Origin: Coleophoma eucalyptorum
Lineage: Eukaryota; Ascomycota; Leotiomycetes; Helotiales; Dermateaceae
DNA: 64,000 nt
Assembly (NCBI GenBank): GCA_026120035.1
Contig: JALRME010000034.1
Span: 1-64,000, forward strand
Direction: 5' to 3'
In this document: positions 1 to 11,030 of the stretch, piece after piece
Layout of the letters: each line of letters starts with the position of its first letter
Numbering within the stretch: position 1 is the first letter of the stretch
Program-made: the position numbers and the translations under genes
The notes under the pieces: generated by a model
What the model was told of the DNA's origin: nothing
Databases searched by the model: none
What the model saw: the letters and a program-made list of their open reading frames with translations, nothing else

Positions 1-95
1 ATTGGGCATCCCGTCCGCTCTGCCATACACAAGCCTCAGATCGGTAGATTAGTAGTTGGGTGGGTGACCACCAGCGAATACCTACTGTTGTATGT
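1..95 (+). rRNA. 5S ribosomal RNA, 5' end cut by window edge
   Basis: The first 95 bases match the 3' four fifths of a fungal 5S rRNA. The conserved stretch from GGGTGGGTGACCACCAGCGA to the closing TGTTGTATGTT is present, and a CCCGTCCGCTCT-type helix III/loop segment lies upstream. The first ~25 nt lie outside the window. Filamentous ascomycetes carry 5S genes singly and dispersed rather than in the rDNA repeat, which fits a lone copy beside protein genes. A T-rich stretch directly after the gene could act as the Pol III stop. Loop E and helix positions look intact, but a pseudogene copy cannot be excluded because the 5' end is missing. Confidence 0.9.
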
Positions 96-521
96 TTTGC
101 CAATTTTGCCTGTCATGGGAAGTAAGTGGCCTTAGCTTCCTTATCCCGGAGGATCCAAGACTATCTTGATTTGGATTTTTTGCCTGTGGCACAAAAGATT
201 CTTGATTGAAGTGTCGTTGAGGACTCTTTAAACGTTGTAAACATATATCGTTCACATCTGGTTCACCGTCAACGGAAGATTACAAAAGCAGTTGGAAGTG
301 GCCCAAGCATTGTGATGTTAGTAAATACCACCCCAAGCCGTTTCATGATACAGACAGATCTATTCCAAGAACCATCCAGAATCCTGACAATGCGTAAAGT
401 AGCACAATATTTCAATGGAATTTGTATGATGGACCTCTTGCCATAGGCTTATCTTCGCTTTGTATTTAATATAACTATGAAATGAAATATGAAAAGGTGT
501 GCAATACCATGCATGTCACAT
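96..521. other. Intergenic, 5S to MBL hydrolase 3' end
   Basis: No open frame or RNA fold recognised. It holds the 3' flank of the minus-strand hydrolase. Confidence 0.5.
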
Positions 522-1750
522 CTAATGACCATCATCGCAGCCACGAAGATCATGTAGAAATGCCCATCGTCCTGCATCGCCCCATCCGCGCTCCCTCCAA
601 TCATTTAGACTTTTAGGGAAAAATTCTACGACGTCCCTAATGGTTGCATCGTGTGCAATAATAATGAACACGTTGTCAGACCCATCCATATGCTGCACTT
701 TGTTTAGCGTCTGAATGGCAGCTGGCATGTCGAGAGTGAGTGATTCGTAATCCGGCAGATCAAAGAAAGGACTTGTATCCTTCTTGCCGAACTTTTCCAA
801 GTGTTGCACAAAGGCAGCCCGTGGACAGGAAATTGGCTTTTTGGACTGGGATAGTTGTTGCAGATAAGTATCGTCTGGCAATGGTCGTGAGTTGGATGGT
901 CGTAGTTCAGAATTGTGATGACATGTGTCAGCCCCCATAAGCACGAAGGTATCTGGATTTGTGGAGGTCCGGGCAAGCCCACAAACATGACCAATGCTGT
1001 GTCCAGGGGCGTTGATAATGTAGAAGGAACCGTCTTTGAAGTAATCATATCCTAGAAATTCACCTATCTTGACAACATTCTTGCTGTCTTTAAAATCGAT
1101 TTCTTGCACTTCTTTCCCCCTATCGTCGTTTATATCAGTACAAATTGTGCTAGTATCAGAGTAATGGATGATGTGCGGGTGTTGTTAGTGATCATTTTGG
1201 ATTATTCACTCACTCATAATCACTGACTAGAATTGGTGAATCGCGGTTGACTGGAAATCCGGGCATAAATGCTTCCGTATATCCAGGCCCAACGACGATC
1301 TTGGTATCTTTCGTAAATCGTGACATATCTCCAATATGATCAAAATGATGATGACTGGGCGTCTTTGTTAATTTGGAATGTTTGAAATAGAACCGAAGGA
1401 GGAAGAACATACCTCATCACCACTGCCTCAATATCTTTGTTTTGAAGGCCATTTCTCTCCAAAATGTCAAGCACATCTTCTTCGATTTCAATCTTCATAT
1501 CATCATCTTCAATCTCTTTCAGTGGCCCAGGAGCTAGGTTTCTCCAATCCTTTCTTAATCCAAGGTCGAACAAAACCTTCCGGCCTTCTGCATTTTCTAC
1601 AAGAAAGACATAGCAAGGCAAGTCAATGTGTGTAAACCCCGGAACAGGTGGTTGAAAGTATGGATCCGTGGGGAAATTAAGCAGGAAGGCAGTGTTTAGG
1701 ATGGAAACTCTAGCAACTCCGCCAGCTGGGCAATCAATTACGTGTGACAT
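522..1750 (-). CDS. Metallo-beta-lactamase-fold hydrolase, N-acyl homoserine lactonase-like
   Basis: Three exons joined in frame: 1750-1413, 1354-1214 and 1149-522, with GTATGT and GTGAGT donors. The Met at 1750 opens with MSHVIDCPAGG, a typical start for this family. The zinc-binding HxHxDH motif is restored exactly across intron 1 (S-HHHFDH-IGD). Further metal ligands are the His of APGHSIGH and the Asp of GADTCHH. Length is about 370 residues. The fold hydrolyses lactone or ester bonds with two zinc ions, and close relatives are annotated as AHL lactonases (AttM/AiiA-like). No signal peptide is seen, so it is probably cytosolic. The substrate is unknown; fungal lactones or xenobiotics are as likely as bacterial quorum signals. 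It shares an upstream region with the thioredoxin gene on the other strand. Confidence 0.85.
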
Positions 1751-2192
1751 GGTCAGTACAAGCAGCAAACCAAGAAAATGATGGCGTTGAAAAAATAACA
1801 AGAGTGGTGGTAGAAATTCCTCAGAGGACGGACCGAGTAGAATACACCTTACCAAATTACTGGCACTACTCTCCAAAGGCTACTTAGGCGGTCAGTAATG
1901 TGAGTGGGACCGACGATAATGATGTCTAGTTGCTACACAAAAGATACCGGCCTTATCATAGCTGGGACCTCACATTAACCGTCGGTGTTTCGGTGTCCAT
2001 TGTCCGAAGCTGCTTCGCTTAGTAAGCCACCGGTCTAGCAAGAGACAGTTGACGGGGATTCTGCCGAAGCTGTCCGCCTGCTGCGGGACGTAGGTTAGCC
2101 ACCTAAATTCCGTCGAAATCGCGATCAACAATTGAAGAACCAACTCGTATTTGCCCAACAAACCACGCCTACCATCGTATCCTACGCCTGAG
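1751..2192. promoter_or_regulatory. Shared divergent promoter region, MBL hydrolase / thioredoxin
   Basis: A 442 bp gap between two divergently transcribed starts. No clear TATA element or operator was identified. Small minus-strand open frames here look like chance. Confidence 0.4.
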
Positions 2193-2894
2193 ATGGAGAT
2201 AATTTACTACATTCTAATAGCTCTGGCTATATTTATGTTGGCACCTGTAAGCTGAATCTCCTTCCCTTGGATACTTGGAGACTACCCCAGGAATGTTCTG
2301 GCTGCGATGAATTTACTCATCACACCTCATCTCTGGCCCCACCTCACGAGAGTGGAGTAGATAGTGCATGGAATCTTATATTGCGTAGCCTTGTGTATAG
2401 CGTTGTGCCGTAAACAATTGGCAGGACCTCTATGAAGCTGACAAAACTACCCTTCAAAGGCTCTCTTCGCAGATCGCTCACCTATCCCCGAAACGTCGGG
2501 CAACGTCTTTAAGATCTCCAAGGCGCCCGAGCTCGACTCAGTACTTTCATCCACCACCTATGTTGTAGTCGACTTCTATGCCGACTGGTGCCCACCTTGT
2601 CGTGCCATCGCCCCGGTCTTCTCCAAGCTGGCTGACAGCTATGCCGTTAAGGGCCAGCTCGCCTTCGCCAAGGTCAACGTTGACCACGTAAATGACGTTT
2701 CCAAACGATATGACATAACCGCTATGCCGACCTTTGTGTTTTTCGAGAATGGTCAACCCAAGAGTGTTGCGGTGCAAGGAGGAAAGGAGCTGGTTGACAG
2801 GCTCCGGGGCGCTGATCCTAGGAAACTAACGGCTGTCGTGGAGGCTTTGGCCGAGAAGGTCAAGGACGCCACTGGTAGTTCTGAGAGCCTTTAG
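2193..2894 (+). CDS. Thioredoxin-domain protein with N-terminal hydrophobic anchor
   Basis: Exon 2 (about 2460-2894) encodes a complete thioredoxin fold: SGNVFKISKAPELDS, then YVVVDFYADWCPPCRAIAP, VNVDHVNDV, and the cis-Pro segment ITAMPTFVFFENG. The redox centre is WCPPC rather than the common WCGPC (Cys62 and Cys65 in this model). No ATG opens that frame, so a first exon is needed. The best candidate is 2193-2246 (MEIIYYILIALAIFMLAP), a hydrophobic segment that would act as signal anchor. It ends at a GTAAGC donor in phase 0, and the acceptor CTTCAAAG at 2458-2459 keeps the frame. CAG acceptors nearby would break it. The exon 2 identity is secure; the first exon is inferred. It probably acts as a membrane-tethered dithiol oxidoreductase. 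Confidence 0.75.
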
Positions 2895-3329
2895 TAAGTA
2901 AGGAAAAAGCTGGTTTATGATAACCCGGCCCACTCTCCGCAAATTGTCAAGGTATAATACTAGTAGTCAAAGGACTCAGCACCACTCAGCAATTTGGAAG
3001 ATGCCAAGACTTGATAGCTGTGGCCACAAAACTAGTGGATGGATTTTGATGTAATATAGTTCTATGTAAACCCATTACGCTTGTGCTTACTCCCGTCCTG
3101 TTAAGACAAGTGTATTATTCGTACGATAAATAACCGCTAGATAAGTATCTAACTACTAGTCTTTTGGAAATTAAGCCTTACATTCGGTTTTTTGCTGACA
3201 AAGTAGCATTTGTAGATACGTTTGGCAGGCCGCTAGATGAATTGCAAATGTGTGGGCCGAAATTCTAGACTCTAACCCCAGATCTAAGGAGCAGTCTTAC
3301 TATGGTACTGACGACTTCCGGCTCCGTGA
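2895..3329. other. Intergenic between convergent genes
   Basis: Holds the 3' flanks of the thioredoxin and the beta-helix gene. Nothing else recognised. Confidence 0.5.
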
Positions 3330-5199
3330 CTAAGTACAGGGGTACTCATTCATCGTCTGTCGCATAGCCGTATCGGGGTTGTTTGCATGAACACGGTCAC
3401 CTGTACCGTTGACAACATGTGTGATCTCACTGCCTGCAATTCCATTCAGCCAAACAGTCGTCATATGGTGAATCTTCACTCCTGTACTATCCGGGACCTC
3501 GATAGCGTTCTCCACCTTCACAGCGGCGTCTCGGAAGTAGGAGTAGATTCCCAAGCCCCAAGCCTCGTGACTTGTCACTTCGTCTGCCACCTTGTATGAA
3601 GCATAGCCATGTTTATGGCCATTCTCAGACATCCACTTCTCCTGAGTCGGCGGATCGTAGGGTATCTCAGACTGGTAGAAGTATAGCCGACCTCCGTTGC
3701 CATTCCATAGCGTTTGGTATTCTTGATGGTGCTCATTGAATAGGCCATACATTATCACATTGTCCCCGTTCACAACTATGCCATTTTTGGTCTGGTTAGT
3801 ATCCCAGCCGGCACCGGCACCATGGTCAGCACGCCATAACCAAAGTTGGTCGCCTACAACATCGTGACTGTTAATTATGATACCAACATCATTTTTGCCA
3901 GCAACGGGCCCAGCAGTACGGACCGTAATATCGTATAGGAAAGTGGGATTGGAATCATGGCGAGTTGAACATCCTGGAGGGCCAACCTCGATGAGGGAAG
4001 CAGAGTTCAGAGGACCTGCGTCCACTATCAGGCCTGCAATCGTGACGCCATCTACGTCGGATATACAGATGACAGACTGGCCAGAGGTAGGTATAAGAGA
4101 GGGAAATCCAAACCCAAGAATGATGGTGTTTGCTTTAGTGACGCGTAGTGCATCGTCAAGGTTGTATACTCCCGGTGTGAAGATGACATGCTTGCCCGCG
4201 CTGAGAGCAGAATTAATACTGGCAGCAGTGGAGATTTCTGTCTGCGCAATATAAAAATCCGAAATGGGGATCGACTTTCCAGGTGTTGGCATGCCAGCCC
4301 AACTTGGCCCCTGGCTATTTCTCTGTAGATCTGGCACGAATACAAAATAGTCGTTTTGGCCTTCGACGTAAATGTACGGTTTTTCTCGGACCAAAGGCGT
4401 GCAGTCGATCGTAGTGTAAGGCTCATTAGGATAATTTGCTTGATTTGGCGCATTGTTGCAACCTACAAAGACCATATTCCAAACACCGTTGGCCCAGCTT
4501 CCCCATTTGCTATTCCGCGAGATCCACTGCTGCTGCGATCCAGGCAAGACCTGGCCGTCCACAATTGAGTCGGCCATATACCCACCGCTGGCCCAACCAC
4601 CGGCACCAGTAGCAGGATCAACTTGGAATAGCCACAAGCCTCCAGCACTTCTGATGTGTAAACGGCGCAACGGCGCAGCCTTGGCATGAATCAGTAGAGT
4701 CCTGCCAAATGAGGCATAGAAACAATGATCTAGACTGATTTCTCACCTGTGATACGGCTATAGTCGTGGTTTTGTTTGTGGCATCTGACGCTTCGATAGC
4801 CAAATTCTCAATCGATCGCCAGAAGTTACAAGTTGCATTGCGGTTCGGCATCCAATATGCAGGAACGTTGATACCGCCAGTAATGAGGACATCATCTGGA
4901 TTCCGACCTAAGCCTGCTATAGATGTATAGAAGCCAACATCACACAAGAGCGGGTAGGAGCCTGGTTTGAATAGTATTGCATAACGCTGATGGCCAAACT
5001 CCTTCGACTCCATCTGCTTGAAGATGGAAGTCACCTGTGCTTGGATGAGCTCTGCTGCCATGCTAGGGTCAAAGACGAAGACATTAGGCCCGAATATGGT
5101 GTTATTAGCTGTGAAGTTGGAGTTTGATACAGACATCCTGGGAGCTTCTAACTTAAGAAAGATGATTGTATGGCCTGTATTTGCAAGCTTCAGTGGCAA
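3330..5199 (-). CDS. Right-handed beta-helix (pectin-lyase-like) protein, probable carbohydrate-active enzyme
   Basis: Two exons, 5199-4747 and 4679-3330, with a GTGAGA donor and an AAG acceptor. The join gives AVSQ-AAPLRRLHIR, a segment conserved in relatives. The ~600-residue product belongs to a family best known from actinobacteria, where members are loosely labelled 'adenylyl cyclase' or 'coagulation factor 5/8 type'. Recalled landmarks include the FGPNVxVFDP start, GSYPLLCDVGFYTSIAGLG, GSQQQWISRNS, a TPGVYNLDDALRV coil, and WLWRADHG...NGIVVNGDN. It resembles secreted polysaccharide lyases or glucanases in fold, but the substrate is unknown and no catalytic residues can be named. Oddly, no signal peptide is visible from Met 5199 or the alternative Met at 5136, so an upstream exon may be lost or unrecognised. 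Transfer between bacteria and fungi is plausible. Confidence 0.75.
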
Positions 5200-6814
5200 T
5201 AGAATTACATTGCCTTGCTATTGCAAGGCTTCGGAGAATCGGGGAAGAAACCAATCTAACCAAAAACGCGTAATATTATCACATGACCATGGAAGTGATA
5301 CTATGTATAACCGACCTGTGGATGTCGTGGAACTTAACCTCAGGCACAATACAAATAGTCACATGAATATTAGTTTTGTGCACATAAGCCTTTACCCTTT
5401 TCTTCATATATGGACTCTCATATGTGTTGAAAGTGGTAGCTTCCCGTGCACGCACCTTGTCTAAAGTGGCGGCCGCTAGACTTGGGACCGTGTAGGGGGA
5501 GGGGGTACAAACTGGCGTACTGAGATACTATAAGTCTGAGTACATTGGTTTTGGGTGCTGGATTCGGCAGGCTTGGTCGCTATTTCATAAAGCCTCGACC
5601 GCTCGCTTAGACCCTCTACTCCCCAAAAGTGCTTTACAATATTGAATTTGCTGACCTCAAATTGGAAATCTAGAGTTCAAAAATAGCTCCATTTCTTTCA
5701 TTAACTATAGTAGAGCAGTATCCTAATCCATGTATCTAGGTTATTCTGTTCTTAAAACTTCCCCCCATCTTCAATCTAACGAGAGTAGGATTTATCGCTC
5801 TTATAACCCTTCTCTGATCAACCCCCTTAAACCCTTTACCACAATACTACTATGGCTCTTATAATACTAATTTGTGTCAAGGAGATACTCAAAACTACTT
5901 AGAATATCTTTAAACGACGTCAAAACACTAGCCGAACACCAAAAGAGAATGAGAAGAATATGCTTAGCGACGAAGACTATCGATGTAAAGAGGTGAATAT
6001 CAAGGAGAAACAGCACCCATAACTACTAGCCTCTATTAATACAAAGACCAATATCTACCATATTAGATGGAAGTATAAGGTAAGCAAATATTATTAATAA
6101 TTCTAGTAATTTAGGTTAGGCTAATAGAACGCAGATATCACGACTATTATTATCTAGAGTATTAGCGTACAGCCTTCTTAGAATGGAATTTTAAGAAGGG
6201 GAAGATGATGTTATTCCTTTACTAGATATATGAGAATTATCTAACAACAAGCAGAAGATAGGGTGATTTAAGTTTTTGGCTATGTAGACCGTAGGCTTGT
6301 TGTTGGAAACACCGCGAAATATCTCGAGCTCAGGGTCGCTCTTTGCCGCATCCATCACTTTTGTTAATTTCTCGAAAGATGATTCACATATCACCGGGCC
6401 GATGAAGATTGTGGAAATCCTCGGGTGCCCCCATCTTCGAATGGATTTTCGGCATCATCTCGTGTCTCGCGATCTGCCGAGCGACTCGGCAACTCGCCCG
6501 TAGCTTCTCACGGGATTTCCCGATAAAAAAGCCTCTACCTTTGTTAAATCTGCTAATTTTTTGGTGCTGCAAGTTAACGAACCGGGAATTGCGGCCGAGA
6601 CCATGTAATGCGTCGGTGCCACAAGAACGGTCGCATGCAACTACTACATTCAAACTAGAACCATGCAGAGAAACAACCTCTTACATGCATCGTGAGAATA
6701 CAAAAAAATCAACACTGTTGTATCCTTCAATATCGTTGGATTCTCTGCCTTGCTACCGATTCAAGAACCTTCATTGCATATTTTAACGGCCATTCTGCAA
6801 CCCTGTCATCCATT
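5200..6814. other. Intergenic with A+T-rich stretch and AcnX promoter
   Basis: About 5640-6190 is strongly A+T-rich, full of stops in all frames and rich in TTA/TAA, compatible with an old mutated transposon. No terminal repeats or transposase motif could be recognised. From 6290 the sequence returns to genic composition and should hold the promoter of the aconitase X gene. Confidence 0.4.
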
Positions 6815-8599
6815 ATGGCAGTGAAATGTTTCCAGGGTTGTCCTCTGGTGCGAGGCAAAGGCGAGGGGGCAATCCTCGCGAGTGACGTTGCTCTCAGTTT
6901 TTGGGGCGGCATCGACCCTCATACCAGCCTGGTGATTGATCGGCATCACCCTCTGAGTGGACAATCCCTTGCCGGCAAGGTTGTCGTGATTCCTAGCGGT
7001 CGAGGGTCATGTTCGGGGAGCGGAGTTATGCTAGAGATGCTACTTAATGGGAAAGCTCCTGCAGCTATGGTTTTTGAAAACGAGGAACACATCTTGCCAC
7101 TGAGCGTTATTGTTGCCGAGGAGGTCTTTGGAAAGAGCATACCTATGCTCCGGTTATCGTCGTCCGACTTTGCTGCTCTATCCAAAGCTTCCTGGGCTAG
7201 AGTTGAAGGTGATTTGGTGGAGGTACTCACTGGTTCAGAAGGTCGGGCCATGTCGAATGGTGCAGATTTAAATGTTGGATTCGACATAACTGATCACCTG
7301 ACAAATTTTAAGCTATCTGCTTTTGATGAATCATTACTTTCAGGGGCTGCTGGCAAGGCAGCGCAAGCAGCATTTCGTATTATCTTACGAATGTCTATTA
7401 TCCAAGGTGCGACAGAGCTGATCGACATAACGCAAGCACATATTGATGGCTGCGTTTATACTGGTAACGCCACGCTCTTATTTGCGCAGCAGCTCTGTGA
7501 ATGGGGTGCTAAAGTACGTGTACCTGCAACTATGAATTCTATTTCGGTGGATCAACGGCGCTGGCGTGCTCAAGGTCTTGATCCGTCACTAGGAGTACCC
7601 GCAAGCCAGCTGGCCGATGCATACGTCAAAATGGGGTGCCAGGGAACGTTTACATGTGCACCCTATTTGCTTGATACTGCCCCTACCTTGGGCGAGCAAA
7701 TCGTTTGGGCTGAGTCAAATGCGGTAGTTTATGCTAATAGTGTTCTTGGCGCGAAAACGATGAAGTATCCTGACTTTATGGACATTTGTATTGCGCTGAC
7801 CGGTCGAGCACCCAATGCTGGTTGTCACATCGAGAAGAACCGTCTTGCCGGACTAGTTATCAGAGTCAAAGCTTTAGATACCTTTGACGATGCTCTTTTC
7901 CCACTATTAGGGTACTTGGTAGGGAGTATCGCCAGGCACGAAATACCCATTGTCGACGGACTTAATATCCCAGTCGATCAAGACGATTTGAAGGCATTTG
8001 GGGCCGCCTTTGCGACAACCTCAAGTGCACCCATGTTTCATATTAGTAATGTAACAATCGAAGCTAGAGATCCCAAGGCAATAGCACTTCAGTTGGCTAG
8101 TGCTAGGAGGACTATCGAAATAACGTGTGAAGACCTCCAAAAAACTTGGATTGAGCTCAACAGTGGACTCACAGGCCAAAACAATACAGGCAATTATCTA
8201 GCCACCAAGGTTGATCTCATCTCTCTCGGAAACCCGCACTTCTCTTATCGTGAGTTCGTTATACTATCACAAATGTGTGAAGGCAAGACGAAATCCGGAT
8301 CAGTGGCATTTATTGTAACGTGTGGACGAGCCATCTACCAGAAGGCTTCCGATGCCGGTCTAGTGGACATACTCGAAAATTTTGGAATTCAGATTATCAC
8401 CGATACCTGCTGGTGTATGATCGTTGAACCGGTTATTCCGAGGGCCACACGGTGCATTATGACGAATTCCGGGAAATATGCGCATTATGGTGCTGGACTT
8501 ACTGGGCGTAAAATGAGATTTGGGAGCATGTTGCAGTGCGTTAATGCTGCTTGCAGTGGCAAGGCTTCGTTTGATGCTCCATCTTGGTTGGAATGTTAG
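6815..8599 (+). CDS. Aconitase X, cis-3-hydroxy-L-proline dehydratase
   Basis: Single exon, 594 residues from the Met at 6815. A 41-residue in-frame extension to 6692 lacks family similarity and is taken as leader. Residues 1-135 form the AcnX swivel domain (CPLVRGKGEGAILASD, then GRGSCSGSG at 62-70, which carries the conserved serine). Residues from about 150 form the large AcnX domain, with VRVPATMNSISVD, CTCAPY-type and TGRAPNAGCH segments and a C-terminal TDTCWCMIVEPVI...TNSGKYAHY block. The two parts are separate genes in many prokaryotes and are fused here. Characterised AcnX enzymes dehydrate cis-3-hydroxy-L-proline to delta1-pyrroline-2-carboxylate. The neighbouring oxidase, reductase and permease suit that role. 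It ends WLEC, so it carries no peroxisomal PTS1 signal. Confidence 0.9.
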   Translation: MAVKCFQGCPLVRGKGEGAILASDVALSFWGGIDPHTSLVIDRHHPLSGQSLAGKVVVIPSGRGSCSGSGVMLEMLLNGKAPAAMVFENEEHILPLSVIVAEEVFGKSIPMLRLSSSDFAALSKASWARVEGDLVEVLTGSEGRAMSNGADLNVGFDITDHLTNFKLSAFDESLLSGAAGKAAQAAFRIILRMSIIQGATELIDITQAHIDGCVYTGNATLLFAQQLCEWGAKVRVPATMNSISVDQRRWRAQGLDPSLGVPASQLADAYVKMGCQGTFTCAPYLLDTAPTLGEQIVWAESNAVVYANSVLGAKTMKYPDFMDICIALTGRAPNAGCHIEKNRLAGLVIRVKALDTFDDALFPLLGYLVGSIARHEIPIVDGLNIPVDQDDLKAFGAAFATTSSAPMFHISNVTIEARDPKAIALQLASARRTIEITCEDLQKTWIELNSGLTGQNNTGNYLATKVDLISLGNPHFSYREFVILSQMCEGKTKSGSVAFIVTCGRAIYQKASDAGLVDILENFGIQIITDTCWCMIVEPVIPRATRCIMTNSGKYAHYGAGLTGRKMRFGSMLQCVNAACSGKASFDAPSWLEC

Positions 8600-9004
8600 A
8601 CTCTAGAAGACAGGTGAATAAGTTGCGCAATATAACACAGGCTGCTCTCGTGCGGAAAGCTCAAATAAACATGCTTCCACGCTTGCATGGATGGTCAGTG
8701 ATACCCACAGCTGGATTTGGTCCTTAAGAACTTTCCTTTTAGATAGCCTTGCGTTAGGGTTTCAATCATAGACGAATTAATACACTCAGAAACCTCCTAT
8801 CTAGTTATTTCTCTTCCCTACGTTGCGAGGCCATAACTTGTAAAACAGGAGACAAGAATAGTCTGACAAACTGACATGTCATTTTGATCAATGTTTGCAT
8901 TAATTGTAACTCAATAGACTGGACTGAAGCGAATGTGTACAATATCGAATTATTTTGGGAAACTACATTGAAGACTCTCGCCTATGATGTTCTATAAAAC
9001 TATT
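8600..9004. other. Intergenic between convergent AcnX and oxidase genes
   Basis: 3' flanks only; A+T-rich, no feature recognised. Confidence 0.5.
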
Positions 9005-10371
9005 TCATAGTTTAGATAGACTAAAACCAGTAGAAACAGCCTCCAATTCTATATTCTCGACCATCTTCACGACTGTATCCGCCGTGGCGCAGGAGACCGA
9101 GTACCCATTGTGCCCATGACCATACGCATGGAGAATATGCTTAACTTTGCCCTGAACTCCTTGCTTCTGCTCATGTTCAAGGCGGTAGCCGCCTTCACGA
9201 CCTGGCCGAATGCCTATTATTCTAGCAGCAATATCGGGATTTGTAGACACCACGTGTGGTGCCAAGGCATGGGTCCGACGAATCTCATCCTCCACGGTTG
9301 CAGCGTCAATTTCAGCAGATCTAAAAGTGAAGAGAAGGTAAGCTTGCTCGTTGCAGGCAGAGTTTACTAGTTTTTGGAAAGAAATGGATAGATGAAATGA
9401 ACTTACGTCTGGTTAGGCTGGAAGACACCTCCGCAAACAAGCAAATTCGATCGCGGGCGAGGGATAATATGGGTGTGTTCACCAGCAGCCGTTGTACGGT
9501 AATATAATGAGCCTGTGTCAGTGGATCTTATAAGGATATTTTGTCCACGGACTGGATGGGACTTTAGGTCGTTGACTTCGCCTAGAGTCCTTGATCCAAC
9601 TCCAGTAGCGTTGACAATGACTTGTGTGTGCGGGTATGCTGTGTACACCTCTGCTAGCGAGGCAAGTTCCCATCGAGAAATCTTACCACCCAAGTTTTCG
9701 ATCCGGCGCTTTAACCATTGGAGGTAGATCGGGGAGTCAACAACAGGGACATTATAGGAACAGACAACCTCATCATTGCCATTATATCTGTCTTTTGGAA
9801 GAATTCGAAACTTCAGTCGTCCCACGTCAGTATCTTCCAAAGGGTAAATAAAGAATGGTATATTCACTTACTTCATCAACAACAGTCGAGAACCACAATC
9901 TTAAAGGGTCCGTTTTTAACGGATCTTTTTCAAAGTTCTCTGTAACCTTGACGATCTATTCGCCAACAAAAAGTCAATTGAAATTCCGGTAACAGATCTG
10001 GTCATGACAGCAAGTACTGACGTATACTCCCGCGTCTGGTTCAGTACGAGCTATTCGTAGAAGCTGACCATATGTCGAGGTCAGCAGATTTCTCTCCTCT
10101 GAATGCTCAGCCAATCCTGACCACATAGCACCCGCCCAATTAGAGGCATAGAAGATATCTGTATCCCCTGGAAGATGCTTAGCAACCACGGTAACATGAT
10201 AACCCCTTAACAACTAGGGTACGGAACACAAGTTAGCTAGGCGAAGTTATCCTTCGTAGGATTACATACAAGTGCGTGTGCAGCGGTTAGACCAATAACT
10301 CCGGCCCCAACAACAACGATTTCCGACTTTAGGAAAGTTTCAGCCTCTAGCGCCGTGTTATTGAGAGTCAT
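9005..10371 (-). CDS. D-amino-acid oxidase, peroxisomal
   Basis: Five exons: 10371-10270, 10213-10022, 9955-9872, 9810-9407 and 9320-9005, giving 365 residues. The second donor could instead be at 10027. The FAD-binding GxGxxG lies at residues 22-27 (VVVGAGVIGL). Later family marks are NATGVGSRTL, SHPVRGQNIL, GIRPGREGGYRLE (the substrate-carboxylate Arg region) and HAYGHGHNGYSVSCATA. The protein ends in Ser-Lys-Leu, a canonical PTS1, so it should be imported into peroxisomes, as known for fungal DAAO. It oxidises a D-amino acid to the imino acid with H2O2. D-proline would give delta1-pyrroline-2-carboxylate, the same product as the AcnX reaction next door. Actual substrate preference cannot be read from sequence. 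Confidence 0.9.
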
Positions 10372-11030
10372 TTTCGGAAAATTAATGTTAGTTTGAGATG
10401 TCAACTATGGGATGGAGGGCGAAAGAGAGATAGAGAGTCGACAATTTATATTTTGAGAGCACATATCTTCTCTCAGGCCATGATGATCAGTCCGATTATA
10501 CTTCTCGGCGAGATACAACTCGGAAGTGCCCCTGATCTTCGATAGCGCACTGGTTCTGCTACGGAAGGCTAACTACAGTGACTAATAAAAATAATTACTA
10601 GCACCAGGCGCATCATGCCACAAGTCATTTTCAGATAAGAAAGCATCGGCAGCGGTACCGAGAATGCCGATTAACGCGCAGCAGACAGTGTCCCCCCACC
10701 AGATTGCTATTCACGCACGAGTCAGGAGGGGAGAGTAAGTAGGTGCTGCCATACAACGACCAGATATGGATTGCTAACATCTCCCATGAACGATTTAAGC
10801 TGGATAGCAAGGCCGACATAATATACTATGGAAAGCAGAGGTCGAAGAGATGTTGGTTAGAGACTGGATGACCAAGTTGTCTAATGCATGTGAAGAGGGT
10901 GAGTTGAGTATTCTAGATAGCAGATGCACGCCTACAATTGGTAATATCTCAGATAGAATTTCAGGTTATGTACTCCATTGTTCTCAGCTGAGCAACCTCA
11001 TACAATTGCTACAAAACGGCAGCTAGCAAC
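10372..11030. promoter_or_regulatory. Promoter region of the D-amino-acid oxidase
   Basis: Contains an AGATAAG at 10633-10639, a consensus GATA-factor (AreA/NIT2-type) site, about 260 bp upstream of the oxidase start. Other small open frames look like chance. Confidence 0.4.

Noticed and set aside
6191..6653. Minus-strand open frames upstream of aconitase X
   Set aside because: Short, in two frames without a plausible splice, no family features, and they overlap the AcnX promoter.
6692..6814. Longer N-terminus for aconitase X
   Set aside because: The extra 41 residues are Cys/aromatic-rich with no similarity to AcnX, and the family start matches Met 6815.
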